Below are positions 44,945 to 53,938 of a stretch of DNA of 64,000 bases, one piece after another (positions within the stretch are counted from its first letter, which is position 1; the number at the start of each line of letters is the position of its first letter). The notes under the pieces were generated by a model, which worked only from the letters and a program-made list of their open reading frames with translations, was not told the origin of the DNA and did not search any database. The position numbers and the translations under genes are program-made. This stretch comes from Pseudomonadota bacterium (lineage in GTDB: Bacteria > Pseudomonadota > Gammaproteobacteria > Xanthomonadales > Xanthomonadaceae). Location: the NCBI GenBank assembly GCA_023388355.1, contig JAEWGI010000071.1:62001-126000 (forward strand), in the 5' to 3' direction.

Positions 44945-47230
44945 GTGAGCGAACACACCGCCATCAGCAAGATCCAGACGCCGCAGGACCAGGCGAACCC
45001 GGGCCCGCCGCACGGCTTCAGCGCCGGCGAGGCGCTGGTCCAGCCCTCGCTGAACCGCATTTCGATCCGCGGACGGGTGGCCCAGGTCGAACCCAAGGTG
45101 ATGCAGGTCCTGCTGATGATGGCCGAGCGGCCGGGCGCGGTGATCGCGCGCGCGAGCTTCCTGGACACGGTGTGGGCCGGCACGGTCGGCGACGATTACC
45201 TGCTCAACCGCGCGATTTCCGAACTGCGCCGGATCCTGGACGACGATCCGCAGTCGCCGCGCTACATCGAGACCATCCGCAAGGGCGGCTACCGCCTGGT
45301 CGCGCCGGTTGCGCCAGCCAGGGTGGCCGCGGCGCTGGCGCCGGCTGCGCAGCCGGACGAGGCGGTGGCACCCGCCGACGCGGACATCGACGCCGACGCG
45401 AGCGCCGAAGCGGGCGATGCGCAGGCCGGCGCCGGCGCGGAGACGGACGCGGCGACGCCGTCCCCTGCCCCACCCACGACCGCGCCTGCCGGATCTCGAC
45501 GCATCCCCCTCGCGATCGCCGCCACGCTGGCCCTGGCGCTGCTGCTGGTGGCCGCCTGGAGGCTGTGGCCAGGCGCAGCATCCGGTCCGGCCGCGGCCTA
45601 CGCGGTGCAGCCGCTGACCAGCTTCGTCGGCCGCGAACTGGAGCCGGCAATCTCGCCCGACGGCAGCCGCGTCGCCTTCCTCTGGGACGACGGCGGCGCG
45701 TTCGACGTCTACGTCAAGGCGGTCGGCAGCGCGGAAGTGCTCAACCTCAGCAGCAGCCCGGTGGACGAGCGCCACCCGCTGTGGACGCCCGACGGTCGCG
45801 CGCTGCTGTTTGCGCGCAGCGGTGGCGACGGCATCTCGATCATGCACGTATCCGCCCTGGGCGGCACCGCGATCCGGGTCTTCCACGATCCGGCGATGCG
45901 CCAGCTGCGCGGCATGAGCCTGTCGCCCGACGGCAGTCACCTGGTCTACGCCGCGCGGGAACGGTCCAATGGCCCCTACCGCCTGCACCTGGCCGGGCTC
46001 GAGGACGGCAGCCGCCGGGCGCTGACCGATCCGGGCAGCGGCGTGCTCGGCGACCTCGACCCGCGCTTCGCCCCGGACGGCCGCTCGATCGTGTTCGCGC
46101 GCGCGGTCAACGAGGTCACCCGCGACCTGCACCGCGTGGCCGTCGACGGCGGCGCAGCGCAACGGCTGACCTTCGACAACCGCAAGATCAACGGCCTGGC
46201 CTGGTCGCCCGACGGCGAGCGGATCCTGTTCACCTCCACCCGCTCCGGGCTGTACGCGCTGTGGTCGCTGGCCCCCGACGGCGGCGACCCGGTGCAGGTC
46301 GCGCTCGGTAACGAGGACGTGCACCAGCCGGCGACCGCGCCCGGGATCGATGCGATCGCGTTCGAGCAATGGATGCACCGCTCGCGCCTGCGCCAGGTCG
46401 ACCTGACCAGCGGCGCGGAGGTCGATCCCGGCCGCCACTTCCGCTCCACGCGCTGGGATTCGAACCCGGCCTGGTCGCCCGACGGCCGGCGCATCGCCTT
46501 CAGCTCCAACCGCGGCGGGCCGCATGCGATCTGGGTCAGCGCCGCCGATGGCGACGGCGCGGTCGAGATCGCGTCCTTCGGCGGCAGTTTCATCGACAAC
46601 CCGGCCTGGTCGCCCGACGGCCGCCGGATCGCGTTCGACGCCAGCCCCGACGGTCGCACCACGATCTACGCGGTCGCCGCCCAGGGAGGCACGCCGCAGC
46701 CGCTGGTCGACGGCCCGGGCGACAATCGCAATCCGGCCTGGTCGCGCGACGGCGCCTGGCTGTACTTCGAATCCAACCGCAGTGGCGGCTGGCGCGTCTA
46801 CGCGCAGCCGGCCGGCGGTGGCGAAGCGGTGGCGGTGACGCCGACGACCGGATGGCATGCGCGCGAATCGGCCGACGGGCGGTTCCTGCTCTACGCCCGG
46901 CCCGACGCGCCGGGGCTGTGGCAACTGCCGCGGCGGGACTGGGCGGCCGGCGGCGGGCCTCCACGCGAGACGCTGCTGGTGGCGGACTTGGATCCGGCCG
47001 ATGCCGGCAACTGGGCCTCGGGCGATGCCGGCGTGTACTACGTGCGCCGGCCGGACGATGCGCCGGTGCTGTCGCTGCATACGCCCGCAGACGGCGCGAC
47101 CGTGGACCTGCTGGAGCTTCCGCCCGGGTTCGAGGGCTGGGGCTTCGACCTGTCGCCCGACCAGTCGCAGTTGCTGTTCTCGGAGCTGACCACCCGCGAA
47201 AGCGACCTGCGCCTGGCGCTGCCGATGTAG
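44945..47230 (+). CDS. ToxR/CadC-type winged-helix regulator with TolB-like beta-propeller
   Basis: The 761-aa protein has an N-terminal OmpR/ToxR winged helix (about residues 25-120; VMQVLLMMAERPGAVIARASF, YIETIRKGGYRLVAPV), an Ala/Asp-rich linker, one membrane helix (about 185-205; LAIAATLALALLLVAAW) and a large periplasmic WD40-like PD40 propeller with repeated NPAWSPDGRRIAF units. This is the one-component membrane-regulator layout, with the propeller as probable sensor. A GTG at 44945 is used. It is divergent from the cytochrome/sugar dehydrogenase gene and is its most likely target. The TAG stop lies in a REP repeat. Confidence 0.88.
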   Translation: MSEHTAISKIQTPQDQANPGPPHGFSAGEALVQPSLNRISIRGRVAQVEPKVMQVLLMMAERPGAVIARASFLDTVWAGTVGDDYLLNRAISELRRILDDDPQSPRYIETIRKGGYRLVAPVAPARVAAALAPAAQPDEAVAPADADIDADASAEAGDAQAGAGAETDAATPSPAPPTTAPAGSRRIPLAIAATLALALLLVAAWRLWPGAASGPAAAYAVQPLTSFVGRELEPAISPDGSRVAFLWDDGGAFDVYVKAVGSAEVLNLSSSPVDERHPLWTPDGRALLFARSGGDGISIMHVSALGGTAIRVFHDPAMRQLRGMSLSPDGSHLVYAARERSNGPYRLHLAGLEDGSRRALTDPGSGVLGDLDPRFAPDGRSIVFARAVNEVTRDLHRVAVDGGAAQRLTFDNRKINGLAWSPDGERILFTSTRSGLYALWSLAPDGGDPVQVALGNEDVHQPATAPGIDAIAFEQWMHRSRLRQVDLTSGAEVDPGRHFRSTRWDSNPAWSPDGRRIAFSSNRGGPHAIWVSAADGDGAVEIASFGGSFIDNPAWSPDGRRIAFDASPDGRTTIYAVAAQGGTPQPLVDGPGDNRNPAWSRDGAWLYFESNRSGGWRVYAQPAGGGEAVAVTPTTGWHARESADGRFLLYARPDAPGLWQLPRRDWAAGGGPPRETLLVADLDPADAGNWASGDAGVYYVRRPDDAPVLSLHTPADGATVDLLELPPGFEGWGFDLSPDQSQLLFSELTTRESDLRLALPM

Positions 47231-47606
47231 GAGCGGCTTCAGCCGCAATTGCCGCATCGGGTGGCACGCAACCCGGGCTGCCGTTCGCGGCTGTTACGGA
47301 TTTGCATTCAATGTTTCAGGTTGTCATCCCGAGCCGTAGGCGAGAGATCTGCGGAAAAGCAGATCTCTCCCTGCGGTCGAGATGACAGGCTGTTCCATAC
47401 GTCTGAACGCAGCGATTGCCGTGTCGCACGGCCCGCAACCCGGGCTGCCGATCGCGGCTGAAGCCTCTCCCACGGAACGGAGATCGGAGCGGCGGATGGG
47501 TATGTTTCATGTTGTCATCCCGAGCCGCAGGCGAGGGATCTGCGGAAAGGCAGATTGACCAGCCTCCGGCTGTTGTGAAGCGCTTCTCCCTGCGGTCGAG
47601 ATGACA
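47227..47606. repeat. Cluster of family A and family C palindromes
   Basis: A 415-bp gap between the regulator and the GGDEF/methyltransferase gene holds GTAGGAGCGGCTTCAGCCGC (47227), two copies of a GCCCGCAACCCGGGCTGCC segment (about 47263 and 47432), an inverted REP arm (47451) and two complete family C palindromes (47322-47387 and 47514-47606), the second carrying an extra 30-bp insertion. No gene is supported. Confidence 0.8.
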
Positions 47607-47645
47607 GTTGCTCTATGCGTCTGAACGCGAATCCGTATGCCGCTC

Positions 47646-50159
47646 CTACGGAACGACGGACGCCGGCACTGCGGGCGGATGCAGTTCGCCCAGCGGCGGG
47701 ATGACGAGGGTGGTGTATTCCTCGTAGTGGGCCTCGGGCAGGTCGCGCAGGGGCAGGCGTTCGATGCGCGGAGTCTCGATCGGCAGGCGCGCGGCTTCGT
47801 ACAGGATCACCTCGTGCTCCGGCGGGTACCAGCGCAGCAGCCGGTCCACCAGCGCCTGCAGTCCCTCGCGCTCGGCGTGGAAGCGCGTGCACGACAGGTC
47901 GCCCGACAGCGCCACCTGCCACAGCAGCACCAGCGCGGACGTGTCGGGAACGCGGTCGTAGTGCAACAAGTGGGTGGCTTCCATCGAATGCACGCCGCGC
48001 CGCCCCGGATCGATGCCCAGGTCGACGTACAGGCAGGCCTCGGCCGACACCCCCGGCTCCATGCGCGCGGCGATCCCCTCCTCGCGCGCCTTGCGCACCA
48101 CCACGTGCGGCACGTCGGCGAACACGCCCGGGTGGCCGTAGAACACCGCGCACACGCGCTTGCCCGCGCGCACCTCGGCCATGATCGCGGCGTCGATCTC
48201 GCGATAGGTCTCGCGCCGGTCCTTGCCCACGGCGTAATGCGCGCCGAGGTTGATCGCATCGGGGCGCATGCTCTGGATCATCGCCAGCGCGAACGGATCG
48301 GTCAGGCAGAACACCACCTGCGCCTCGCGGATCTCCGACAGGCAGCGCTCGCTGACGTGGCGGCCGAACTCGATCCCGCTGCCCACCACCACCAGGCCGC
48401 CGCTATCCCCGGCCCCGGGCGCGGCATCGTCCGCGCATACGGTGCAGTCGCGGCCGGCGTATTTCGCCCGGTACAGCGCCTGGTCGGCCTCGTGGACCAG
48501 CTGTTCGAGGGTATTGGCGTGGTCGTTGGCCTCGCACACCCCGGCGCTGATGCTGAAGTGCACGGTCTGGCCGAACACGCTCACCGCCCCGACCCGCCCG
48601 CGCAGTTTCTGCAGCAGCGCCAGCGCCTGCTCCTGGTCGCCGTCGAGCAGGATGGTGAACTCGTCGCCGCCGCTGCGCCCGGCGATGCCGCGGCCGTCGA
48701 CCACCTCCGTGATCCAGCCGCCGAGCGCGCGCAGCGCGGCGTCGCCCGCCGCGTGGCCGTGGCGATCGTTGACCTCCTTGAAGCGGTCGATGTCGAGCAC
48801 GATCGCGGTGAACGGCCGCTGCTCCCGCTGCGCGCGGTCGAACGCTTCCTCGCCCAGCTTGCGCGCCTGCTGGTAGTTGAGCAGGCGGGTGAGGCTGTCG
48901 TGCTCGGACTGCCAGCGGTAGCGGCGCCTTTCGAGGAACGAGCGCCGCAGCAGCACCACCAGCAGCAGCGCGGTGGCCAGCAGCGCGACCACGCCGGCGA
49001 CCAGCAGCCACTGCCAGCGCCGGGTGGCGGTCACCTGCAGCGCGGCCAGCTCCTTCTCCGCTTCCAGCAACGCGATCTGCTGCTCCTTCATGCGGGTGTC
49101 GAACTCGACCTGCAGGTAGGCCAACTGGCGCTCGCGCGCGGAGCGCTCGGCGGCCTCCGAGGCTGCGGCGGCGGCCTTGAGGTGCTGCACCGCCTGCGCA
49201 AGGTCGCCGCGGCGCTCGGCCAGGCGCGCGGCCAGCGATTCGGTTTCGGCCAACGCCAGGTCTGCTTCGTGCTCACGGTAGTAGCGCAACGCGTCGCTGA
49301 GCAGGTCGCCGGCGTGGTCAAGCTCGCTGTTGGTGTCGATCAGGCACTCGGCCACCACCAGGCTGGCGCTTCGCACGCCCGCCGAGAAACCCGCCGCCTC
49401 GAACTCCGCCAACCCCTCACGCGCCCAGGCCAGCGCTTCCTCCGGCCTGTCCTGCGCGACCAGCATCCTGCCCACGCCGTACTTGGCGTTGGCAAGGAAG
49501 ATGCGGTCGCCGGCCTTTTCGCAGGCGTCGATCTGACGCCGCCGCCAGCGCTCGGCTTCGGCGTAGTCCCGCGCCTGGTCCTCGGCCAACGCCACATCCG
49601 ACAGCGCATGGCAGATCGGCCGCGGGTCGTCGCCGCCCTCGACCATCGCCAGCCCACGCAGCGCCAGTTCACGCGCTTTGGCGGTTTCGCCGACCAGCGA
49701 ATGCAGGTAACTGGCCACGCCCAGGACGCGCGCTGCATCGTCCGGCGCTTCGGGCAGCAGGGCCAGCGCCTGGCTCAGCCAATTGAATGCCGCCGGCCAG
49801 TCCTCGAGGTTTGCGGCAATGCTGGAGGCAGTGGCGTAAGCGTGCAGCTTCAGGCCCGCCGGCATGTCCTCGTGCAGCAGCGCCGAGAGACCGTCGAGCG
49901 CTTCGCGCAGGTGCCCAGCCACGCCCAGGTTGCGCAGGCGCACGTACTCCACGCGCTGGCGCTGCCCCTGGCTGAGCGCGGCCTGCTGCCCGGCGAGCGC
50001 TTCGATCCTGGCGGCCGACTCCCGCCAGTGCTCGGACACCGACAGCCGCTCGATCTCGGCGACCTGCGGTTCCAGTACGTCGTTTGCGTGGACGGTCCCG
50101 AAGGCGAACGCCAGCCCAAGCACTCCTGCCAGCCAGCGTCGGCCCATCCAGTGGCCCAC
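47646..50159 (-). CDS. TPR-membrane-GGDEF protein fused to a borosin-type alpha-N-methyltransferase domain
   Basis: An 837-aa protein. Residues 1-25 are a signal peptide, 30-350 a TPR-like helical region, 335-380 a coiled coil, 382-405 a membrane helix, and 420-575 a GGDEF domain with intact RSGGDEFTILL (497-501) and the DIDRFKEVND metal site. The RxxD inhibitory site is missing (DGRG instead). Residues 585-825 form a tetrapyrrole-methylase-fold domain: GGLVVVGSGIEFGRHV, LTDPFALAMI, RRETYREIDAAIM, VFYGHPGVFADVPH, MEPGVSAEACLYVDLGIDP, MEATHLL and LVLLWQVALSGD. These are the blocks of OphMA/SonM-type peptide backbone N-methyltransferases. The catalytic domains should be cytoplasmic and the TPR part periplasmic. 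The upstream gene encodes a matching precursor-like peptide. Confidence 0.85.
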   Translation of the reverse strand: MGHWMGRRWLAGVLGLAFAFGTVHANDVLEPQVAEIERLSVSEHWRESAARIEALAGQQAALSQGQRQRVEYVRLRNLGVAGHLREALDGLSALLHEDMPAGLKLHAYATASSIAANLEDWPAAFNWLSQALALLPEAPDDAARVLGVASYLHSLVGETAKARELALRGLAMVEGGDDPRPICHALSDVALAEDQARDYAEAERWRRRQIDACEKAGDRIFLANAKYGVGRMLVAQDRPEEALAWAREGLAEFEAAGFSAGVRSASLVVAECLIDTNSELDHAGDLLSDALRYYREHEADLALAETESLAARLAERRGDLAQAVQHLKAAAAASEAAERSARERQLAYLQVEFDTRMKEQQIALLEAEKELAALQVTATRRWQWLLVAGVVALLATALLLVVLLRRSFLERRRYRWQSEHDSLTRLLNYQQARKLGEEAFDRAQREQRPFTAIVLDIDRFKEVNDRHGHAAGDAALRALGGWITEVVDGRGIAGRSGGDEFTILLDGDQEQALALLQKLRGRVGAVSVFGQTVHFSISAGVCEANDHANTLEQLVHEADQALYRAKYAGRDCTVCADDAAPGAGDSGGLVVVGSGIEFGRHVSERCLSEIREAQVVFCLTDPFALAMIQSMRPDAINLGAHYAVGKDRRETYREIDAAIMAEVRAGKRVCAVFYGHPGVFADVPHVVVRKAREEGIAARMEPGVSAEACLYVDLGIDPGRRGVHSMEATHLLHYDRVPDTSALVLLWQVALSGDLSCTRFHAEREGLQALVDRLLRWYPPEHEVILYEAARLPIETPRIERLPLRDLPEAHYEEYTTLVIPPLGELHPPAVPASVVP

Positions 50160-50181
50160 TTCAACCTCGCTCCGGCTGGTC

Positions 50182-50415
50182 CTAGTCCTTGCCGTCCTTG
50201 TCTTCGTAGGTGCGGATGAGGTGGTTGGTGGCGAACTTGCCGTCGGTCAGGCCGGTCAGGCGCTTGATCGCGTCGTAGTCCTTCTCGAGCATGGCCTTGC
50301 GCTCTTCGTCGGACAGGCCGGCCCGCTTCAGCACGGCCTCGGGATCCTTCTCGTACTCCGACGCCAGCGCCGCATCGCTACCGAGCCTGCGCATCAGTTC
50401 AAGCAGTTTCGACAT
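50182..50415 (-). CDS. Candidate split-borosin RiPP precursor peptide (SonA-like)
   Basis: A 77-aa protein. Residues 1-54 form a small helical domain (LLELMRRLGSDAALASEYEK, DPEAVLKRAGLSDEERKAM, DYDAIKRLTG) of the LigA-like type used as the borosin-binding domain in SonA. Residues 55-77 (LTDGKFATNHLIRTYEDKD...) are a polar tail with a short hydrophobic patch (FATNHLIRTY), the expected position of the methylated core. It starts at ATG 50415 after GGGGGAAG and lies 22 bp before the methyltransferase-fusion gene, as expected for a two-gene RiPP operon. Alternatively it is a stand-alone LigA-like domain protein of unknown role. An in-frame ATG at 50523 would add an unrelated N-terminus. Confidence 0.75.
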   Translation of the reverse strand: MSKLLELMRRLGSDAALASEYEKDPEAVLKRAGLSDEERKAMLEKDYDAIKRLTGLTDGKFATNHLIRTYEDKDGKD

Positions 50416-50933
50416 GAGCTTCTTCCCCCAATCAGCCAGACCACGCCACCGCACGGCGGTTCGTAAACGCGCCGTGGGAACCCCGGGACGGGCATCCGGA
50501 ACCGTCCGCATTCCGGACGCCACAAGTGCCGGACCTTAGCACAGGGCGACCCGTCCCGGAGCCGCCCCGGAGCCGCCTCGGACGCCGGCGGCGACGGCGG
50601 TCGCCGCCGGCCGAACCCGGCGAAGCCAGGTTCGTCGCCCAGGCTGGTCATTCCAATGTGGCCGCCCGGCATGCGAAATCGGGTATCGCGCCAGGCCTGC
50701 GGCGCGCCGGACGGCCGGCAGGGACAAGGTGGCGGAAGCCGCATGTTTCCCGTGCATTCGCGCGATCCGCCATCGCCCGACAGGCGCGGCGGCGCGTGTC
50801 GCGCGCCGGTTGCAGCGGATCGCGCGCGGCGGCGGCCCGGTCGACGGCGGCGACGATGTTGGACAGACTGCGGCCAACCCACCACACCGCGTGCCGCCGA
50901 CGCGCACGCCCCATCCGAGGACACATCGACACC
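50416..50933. other. Divergent intergenic region (borosin operon / GH51)
   Basis: A 518-bp region without a supported gene. On the minus strand TGCTAAGGT at about 50540-50532 could be an extended -10 for the precursor operon, followed in its leader by the dyad TCCGGAATGC...GCATCCGGA-like sequence (50497-50520). No -35 box, LacI site or repeat family was recognised. Confidence 0.4.
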
Positions 50934-52472
50934 ATGACCATGCCCGCCTTCCTGCGCGCCAGCGCCTGCGCCCTGCTGCTGTCCGCCGCCACGCCGCTGG
51001 CGCTGGCCGGCACCGTCACCGGCACCGTCCAGGTCGACCGGCCCGGAGCCGTGATCGCGCCCGAGCTCTACGGGCAGTTCATGGAGCAGTTGGGCACCGG
51101 CATCGACGGCGGCATCTGGGTCGGGCCCGACTCGGACATCCCCAACACCCGCGGCTACCGCAACGACGTGCTCGCCGCGCTGAAGGAACTGCAGGTGCCG
51201 GTGCTGCGCTGGCCCGGCGGTTGCTACGCCGACATCTACGACTGGCGCACCGGCATCGGCCCGCGCGACCAGCGTCCGGTCACGCTCAACCGCTGGTGGG
51301 GCAACAAGGAGGAGCACAACGCCTTCGGCACCCACGAGTTCTTCGAGTTCGCCGAACTGCTTGGCGCCAAGACCTTCCTCAACGTCAACGTCGCCACCGG
51401 CTCGCCGCGCGAGGCGATGCAATGGGTCGAGTACATCACCTCGCCCACCAACTCCACCCTGGCGAACGAGCGCCGCCGCAACGGCCGCGAGGAGCCGTGG
51501 AAAATCGACTTCCTCGGCATCGGCAACGAGCCCAACGGCTGCGGCGGCCGCATGCGCGCGGAAACCTTCGCCGACCTCTTCCGCCAGTACGCCGGCTTCA
51601 TGGTCCCGCACGGCGGCGCGATGCTGATCGCCTCCGGCCCCGACGCGACCGACCCGGCGTGGACCCGGACCACGATGGAGCTCGCCGTCGACCACCTGGA
51701 CGCGTTCTCGATGCACTACTACACCCTGCCCACCGGCGACTGGACGAACAAGGGGCCGGCCACCGGCTTCGACGAGTCGCAGTGGCTGGCGACGTTCGAA
51801 CAAACCTACAAGATCGAACCGATGATCCAGGAACAGACGGCGATCATGGACGAGTTCGATCCGGAGGCGGAGAAGGCGCTGGTGATCGGCGAATGGGGCA
51901 CCTGGTACGACCCCACCCCGGGTTCGCCGGGCGGCTGGCTGCAGCAGCAGAACAGCATCCGCGACGGCCTGCTGGCAGCGGCCAACCTCAACATCTTCCA
52001 CCGCAACTCGCGGCGCCTGCGCGCGGCCGGCATCGCCCAGATGGTGAACGTGCTGCAGGCGATGCTGCTCACCGACGGCGCGAAGATGGTGCGCACGCCC
52101 ACCTACCACGCGTTCCGCATGTACCGCCCGTTCCAGGGCGCCACCTGGCTGCCGCTGACGCTCGAATCGCCGGCCTACGGCAGCCTGCGCGCGGTCGACG
52201 GCACCGCCGCGCGCGGCACCGACGGCAAGCTCCACATCGGCCTGGTGAACCTGGATCCGAACAACGCGATGCAGGTGTCGCTGAACCTGCAGGGCGGCAG
52301 CGCCACGCGCGTCGCCGGCGAGCTGCTGACCGCCAACGAGATCGATGCGCACAACACCTTCGATGCGCCGGACACCGTGCGTCCACAGCCGTTCCAGGGC
52401 GCGCGCGTGGCGGACGGCAGGCTCACCGCGACCCTGCCGGCGAAGTCGCTGGTGGTGCTGACGCTGGAATAG
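50934..52472 (+). CDS. Alpha-L-arabinofuranosidase, GH51-like
   Basis: A 512-aa exported enzyme (signal LRASACALLLSAATPLALAG). Family blocks are APELYGQFMEQLG, VPVLRWPGGCYADIYDWRTGIGP, the acid/base Glu in IDFLGIGNEPNGCGG, DAFSMHYY, and the nucleophile Glu in ALVIGEWGTWYD, followed by a beta-sandwich C-terminal domain. It releases arabinose from arabinan/arabinoxylan side chains in the periplasm or outside. The ATG at 50934 begins the signal peptide; the long upstream open frame is not used. Confidence 0.92.
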   Translation: MTMPAFLRASACALLLSAATPLALAGTVTGTVQVDRPGAVIAPELYGQFMEQLGTGIDGGIWVGPDSDIPNTRGYRNDVLAALKELQVPVLRWPGGCYADIYDWRTGIGPRDQRPVTLNRWWGNKEEHNAFGTHEFFEFAELLGAKTFLNVNVATGSPREAMQWVEYITSPTNSTLANERRRNGREEPWKIDFLGIGNEPNGCGGRMRAETFADLFRQYAGFMVPHGGAMLIASGPDATDPAWTRTTMELAVDHLDAFSMHYYTLPTGDWTNKGPATGFDESQWLATFEQTYKIEPMIQEQTAIMDEFDPEAEKALVIGEWGTWYDPTPGSPGGWLQQQNSIRDGLLAAANLNIFHRNSRRLRAAGIAQMVNVLQAMLLTDGAKMVRTPTYHAFRMYRPFQGATWLPLTLESPAYGSLRAVDGTAARGTDGKLHIGLVNLDPNNAMQVSLNLQGGSATRVAGELLTANEIDAHNTFDAPDTVRPQPFQGARVADGRLTATLPAKSLVVLTLE

Positions 52473-52496
52473 GCCGCGGGGTAGATCGTCGCGACG

Positions 52497-52610
52497 GCCT
52501 GACCCCCACCCCGGCCCTCCCCCGCAAGCGGAGGAGGGAGTCGAAGCACACTTCCTTCCCCCGTCTACTCCCTCCCCCGCGTGCGGGGGAGGGTTGGGGT
52601 GGGGGCCGCC
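52497..52610. repeat. Dispersed GC-rich repeat, family B
   Basis: Two hairpin units (CCCTCCCCCGC/GCGGAGGAGGG and CCCTCCCCCGC/GCGGGGGAGGG), with CCCCACCCC and GGGTTGGGGTGGGGG flanks, lie between the convergent GH51 and LD-carboxypeptidase genes, where they could serve as a terminator for both. Confidence 0.8.
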
Positions 52611-52695
52611 GAAGCCGCATAGCCACCCCACCCACGGCACGTATCCAAGCCAAGACCCGCCGATCACCATCGGCCAGCTGCGAAGCGCTACTTCG

Positions 52696-53739
52696 CTATC
52701 CGCCCTGGAACACCGGCGTGAGCATGCGGAAACTGCCGGCATCGGCATCCAGCTCCACCTCGCCGCCGACCGGGACGATGAACTGCTCGCGGATGTGGCC
52801 GATCATCGCGCCCCGGTAGGCGGGGATGCCGAGCGGCAGGATATGGTCGTCGAGGATCTGCGCCAGCGTCAGCGAGCCGTAGCCTTCGCCCGGATCGCAG
52901 TCGCTGCAGTCGCCGAACACGAAGCCGGCGATGCGGTCGAGCGCACCCATCAGCTTGAGCGTGGTGAGCATGCGGTCAATGCGGTAAGGCGCCTCGGCCA
53001 CATCCTCCAGGAACAGGATCGCGCCGTCGAACGCCGGCAGGTAGGGCGAACCGGCGAGCGCGGTGAGCACGGTCAGGTTGCCGCCGAGCAGCCGCCCGCG
53101 CGCCCTGCCGCCGCGCAGGGTGACGGTGCGGTTGCGGCGCGGCACCAGTTCGTCTTCGTCGGCATCGAGCCGGTTCCGGTAATGCATCAGCTCGCGCTCG
53201 AAGAACAGCCGGCGGAACTGGTCGACGTTGAAGCGGTTCCAGCTGCCGTTGCCGATCGGCCCGTGGAAGGTGACCAGGCCGGTCTGGGCCTGGATCGCGC
53301 AGTGCAGCGCGGTGATGTCCGAGTAGCCCAGCAGCACCTTGGGATTGGCGCGGATCGCATCGTAGTCGAGCAGCGGCAGCAGGCGCGCGGCGCCGGAGCC
53401 GCCGCGGGTGCAGACGATGCCGGCCACGTCCGGATCGGCGAAGGCGTCGTCGAGATCCTGCGCGCGCCCGGCATCGGGGCCGGCCAGGTGGCCGCGGCGG
53501 TCGGCGTAGTGGGCGCCGGTGACCACGCGCAGGCCGAGCGCTTCCATCACCTCGCGCGCAAGCTGCAGGTCGAACGGTTCGGCGACCGCCGAGGACGGGC
53601 TGACCAGGGCCACCGTATCGCCCGGCGACAGCGGTCGCGGCAGCAGCCTGGCCGGTGCCGCCGCCCGCGCGGTTGCGAAGCCGGCGAATGGAGCCAGTGC
53701 CGCGATCGCGGCGGCGCCGATGAAGTCTCGCCTGTGCAT
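52696..53739 (-). CDS. LD-carboxypeptidase (peptidase S66), Tat-exported
   Basis: A 347-aa protein of the S66 family, which trims the terminal D-Ala from murein tetrapeptides. The N-terminus has a twin-arginine signal (HRRDFIGAAAIAALAPFAGF), unusual because classical LdcA is cytoplasmic. Family blocks are VALVSPSSA, IVCTRGGSGAARLLPLLD, VLLGYSDITALH (nucleophile Ser region), GRLLGGNLTVLTALAGSP, ILFLEDVAEAPY and IPAYRGAMIGHIREQF (His region). Periplasmic location would put it on intact sacculus or released peptides. Confidence 0.9.
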   Translation of the reverse strand: MHRRDFIGAAAIAALAPFAGFATARAAAPARLLPRPLSPGDTVALVSPSSAVAEPFDLQLAREVMEALGLRVVTGAHYADRRGHLAGPDAGRAQDLDDAFADPDVAGIVCTRGGSGAARLLPLLDYDAIRANPKVLLGYSDITALHCAIQAQTGLVTFHGPIGNGSWNRFNVDQFRRLFFERELMHYRNRLDADEDELVPRRNRTVTLRGGRARGRLLGGNLTVLTALAGSPYLPAFDGAILFLEDVAEAPYRIDRMLTTLKLMGALDRIAGFVFGDCSDCDPGEGYGSLTLAQILDDHILPLGIPAYRGAMIGHIREQFIVPVGGEVELDADAGSFRMLTPVFQGG

Positions 53740-53938
53740 GCCCTGACCTTGTGCAGCGGGCGTCAGAGCGTAGCAACCGCCGGCGCAGGCAACAATGCGC
53801 GCGCAGGCATCCGCCCGGTGGCGCCTGCGGGTGGACTCGATGGGCCGGAAAACGGGAATGATGGCGGCCCGGCTTGCCGGTCGACAGCGATGGAAGGCAG
53901 CGATGGAAGGCATGGAGCGCCGGCGAGAGGCCGCGCTC

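Noticed and set aside
47637..50219. 860-codon plus-strand ORF opposite the GGDEF/methyltransferase gene
   Set aside because: Antisense shadow; the minus strand shows clear signal peptide, GGDEF and methyltransferase motifs.
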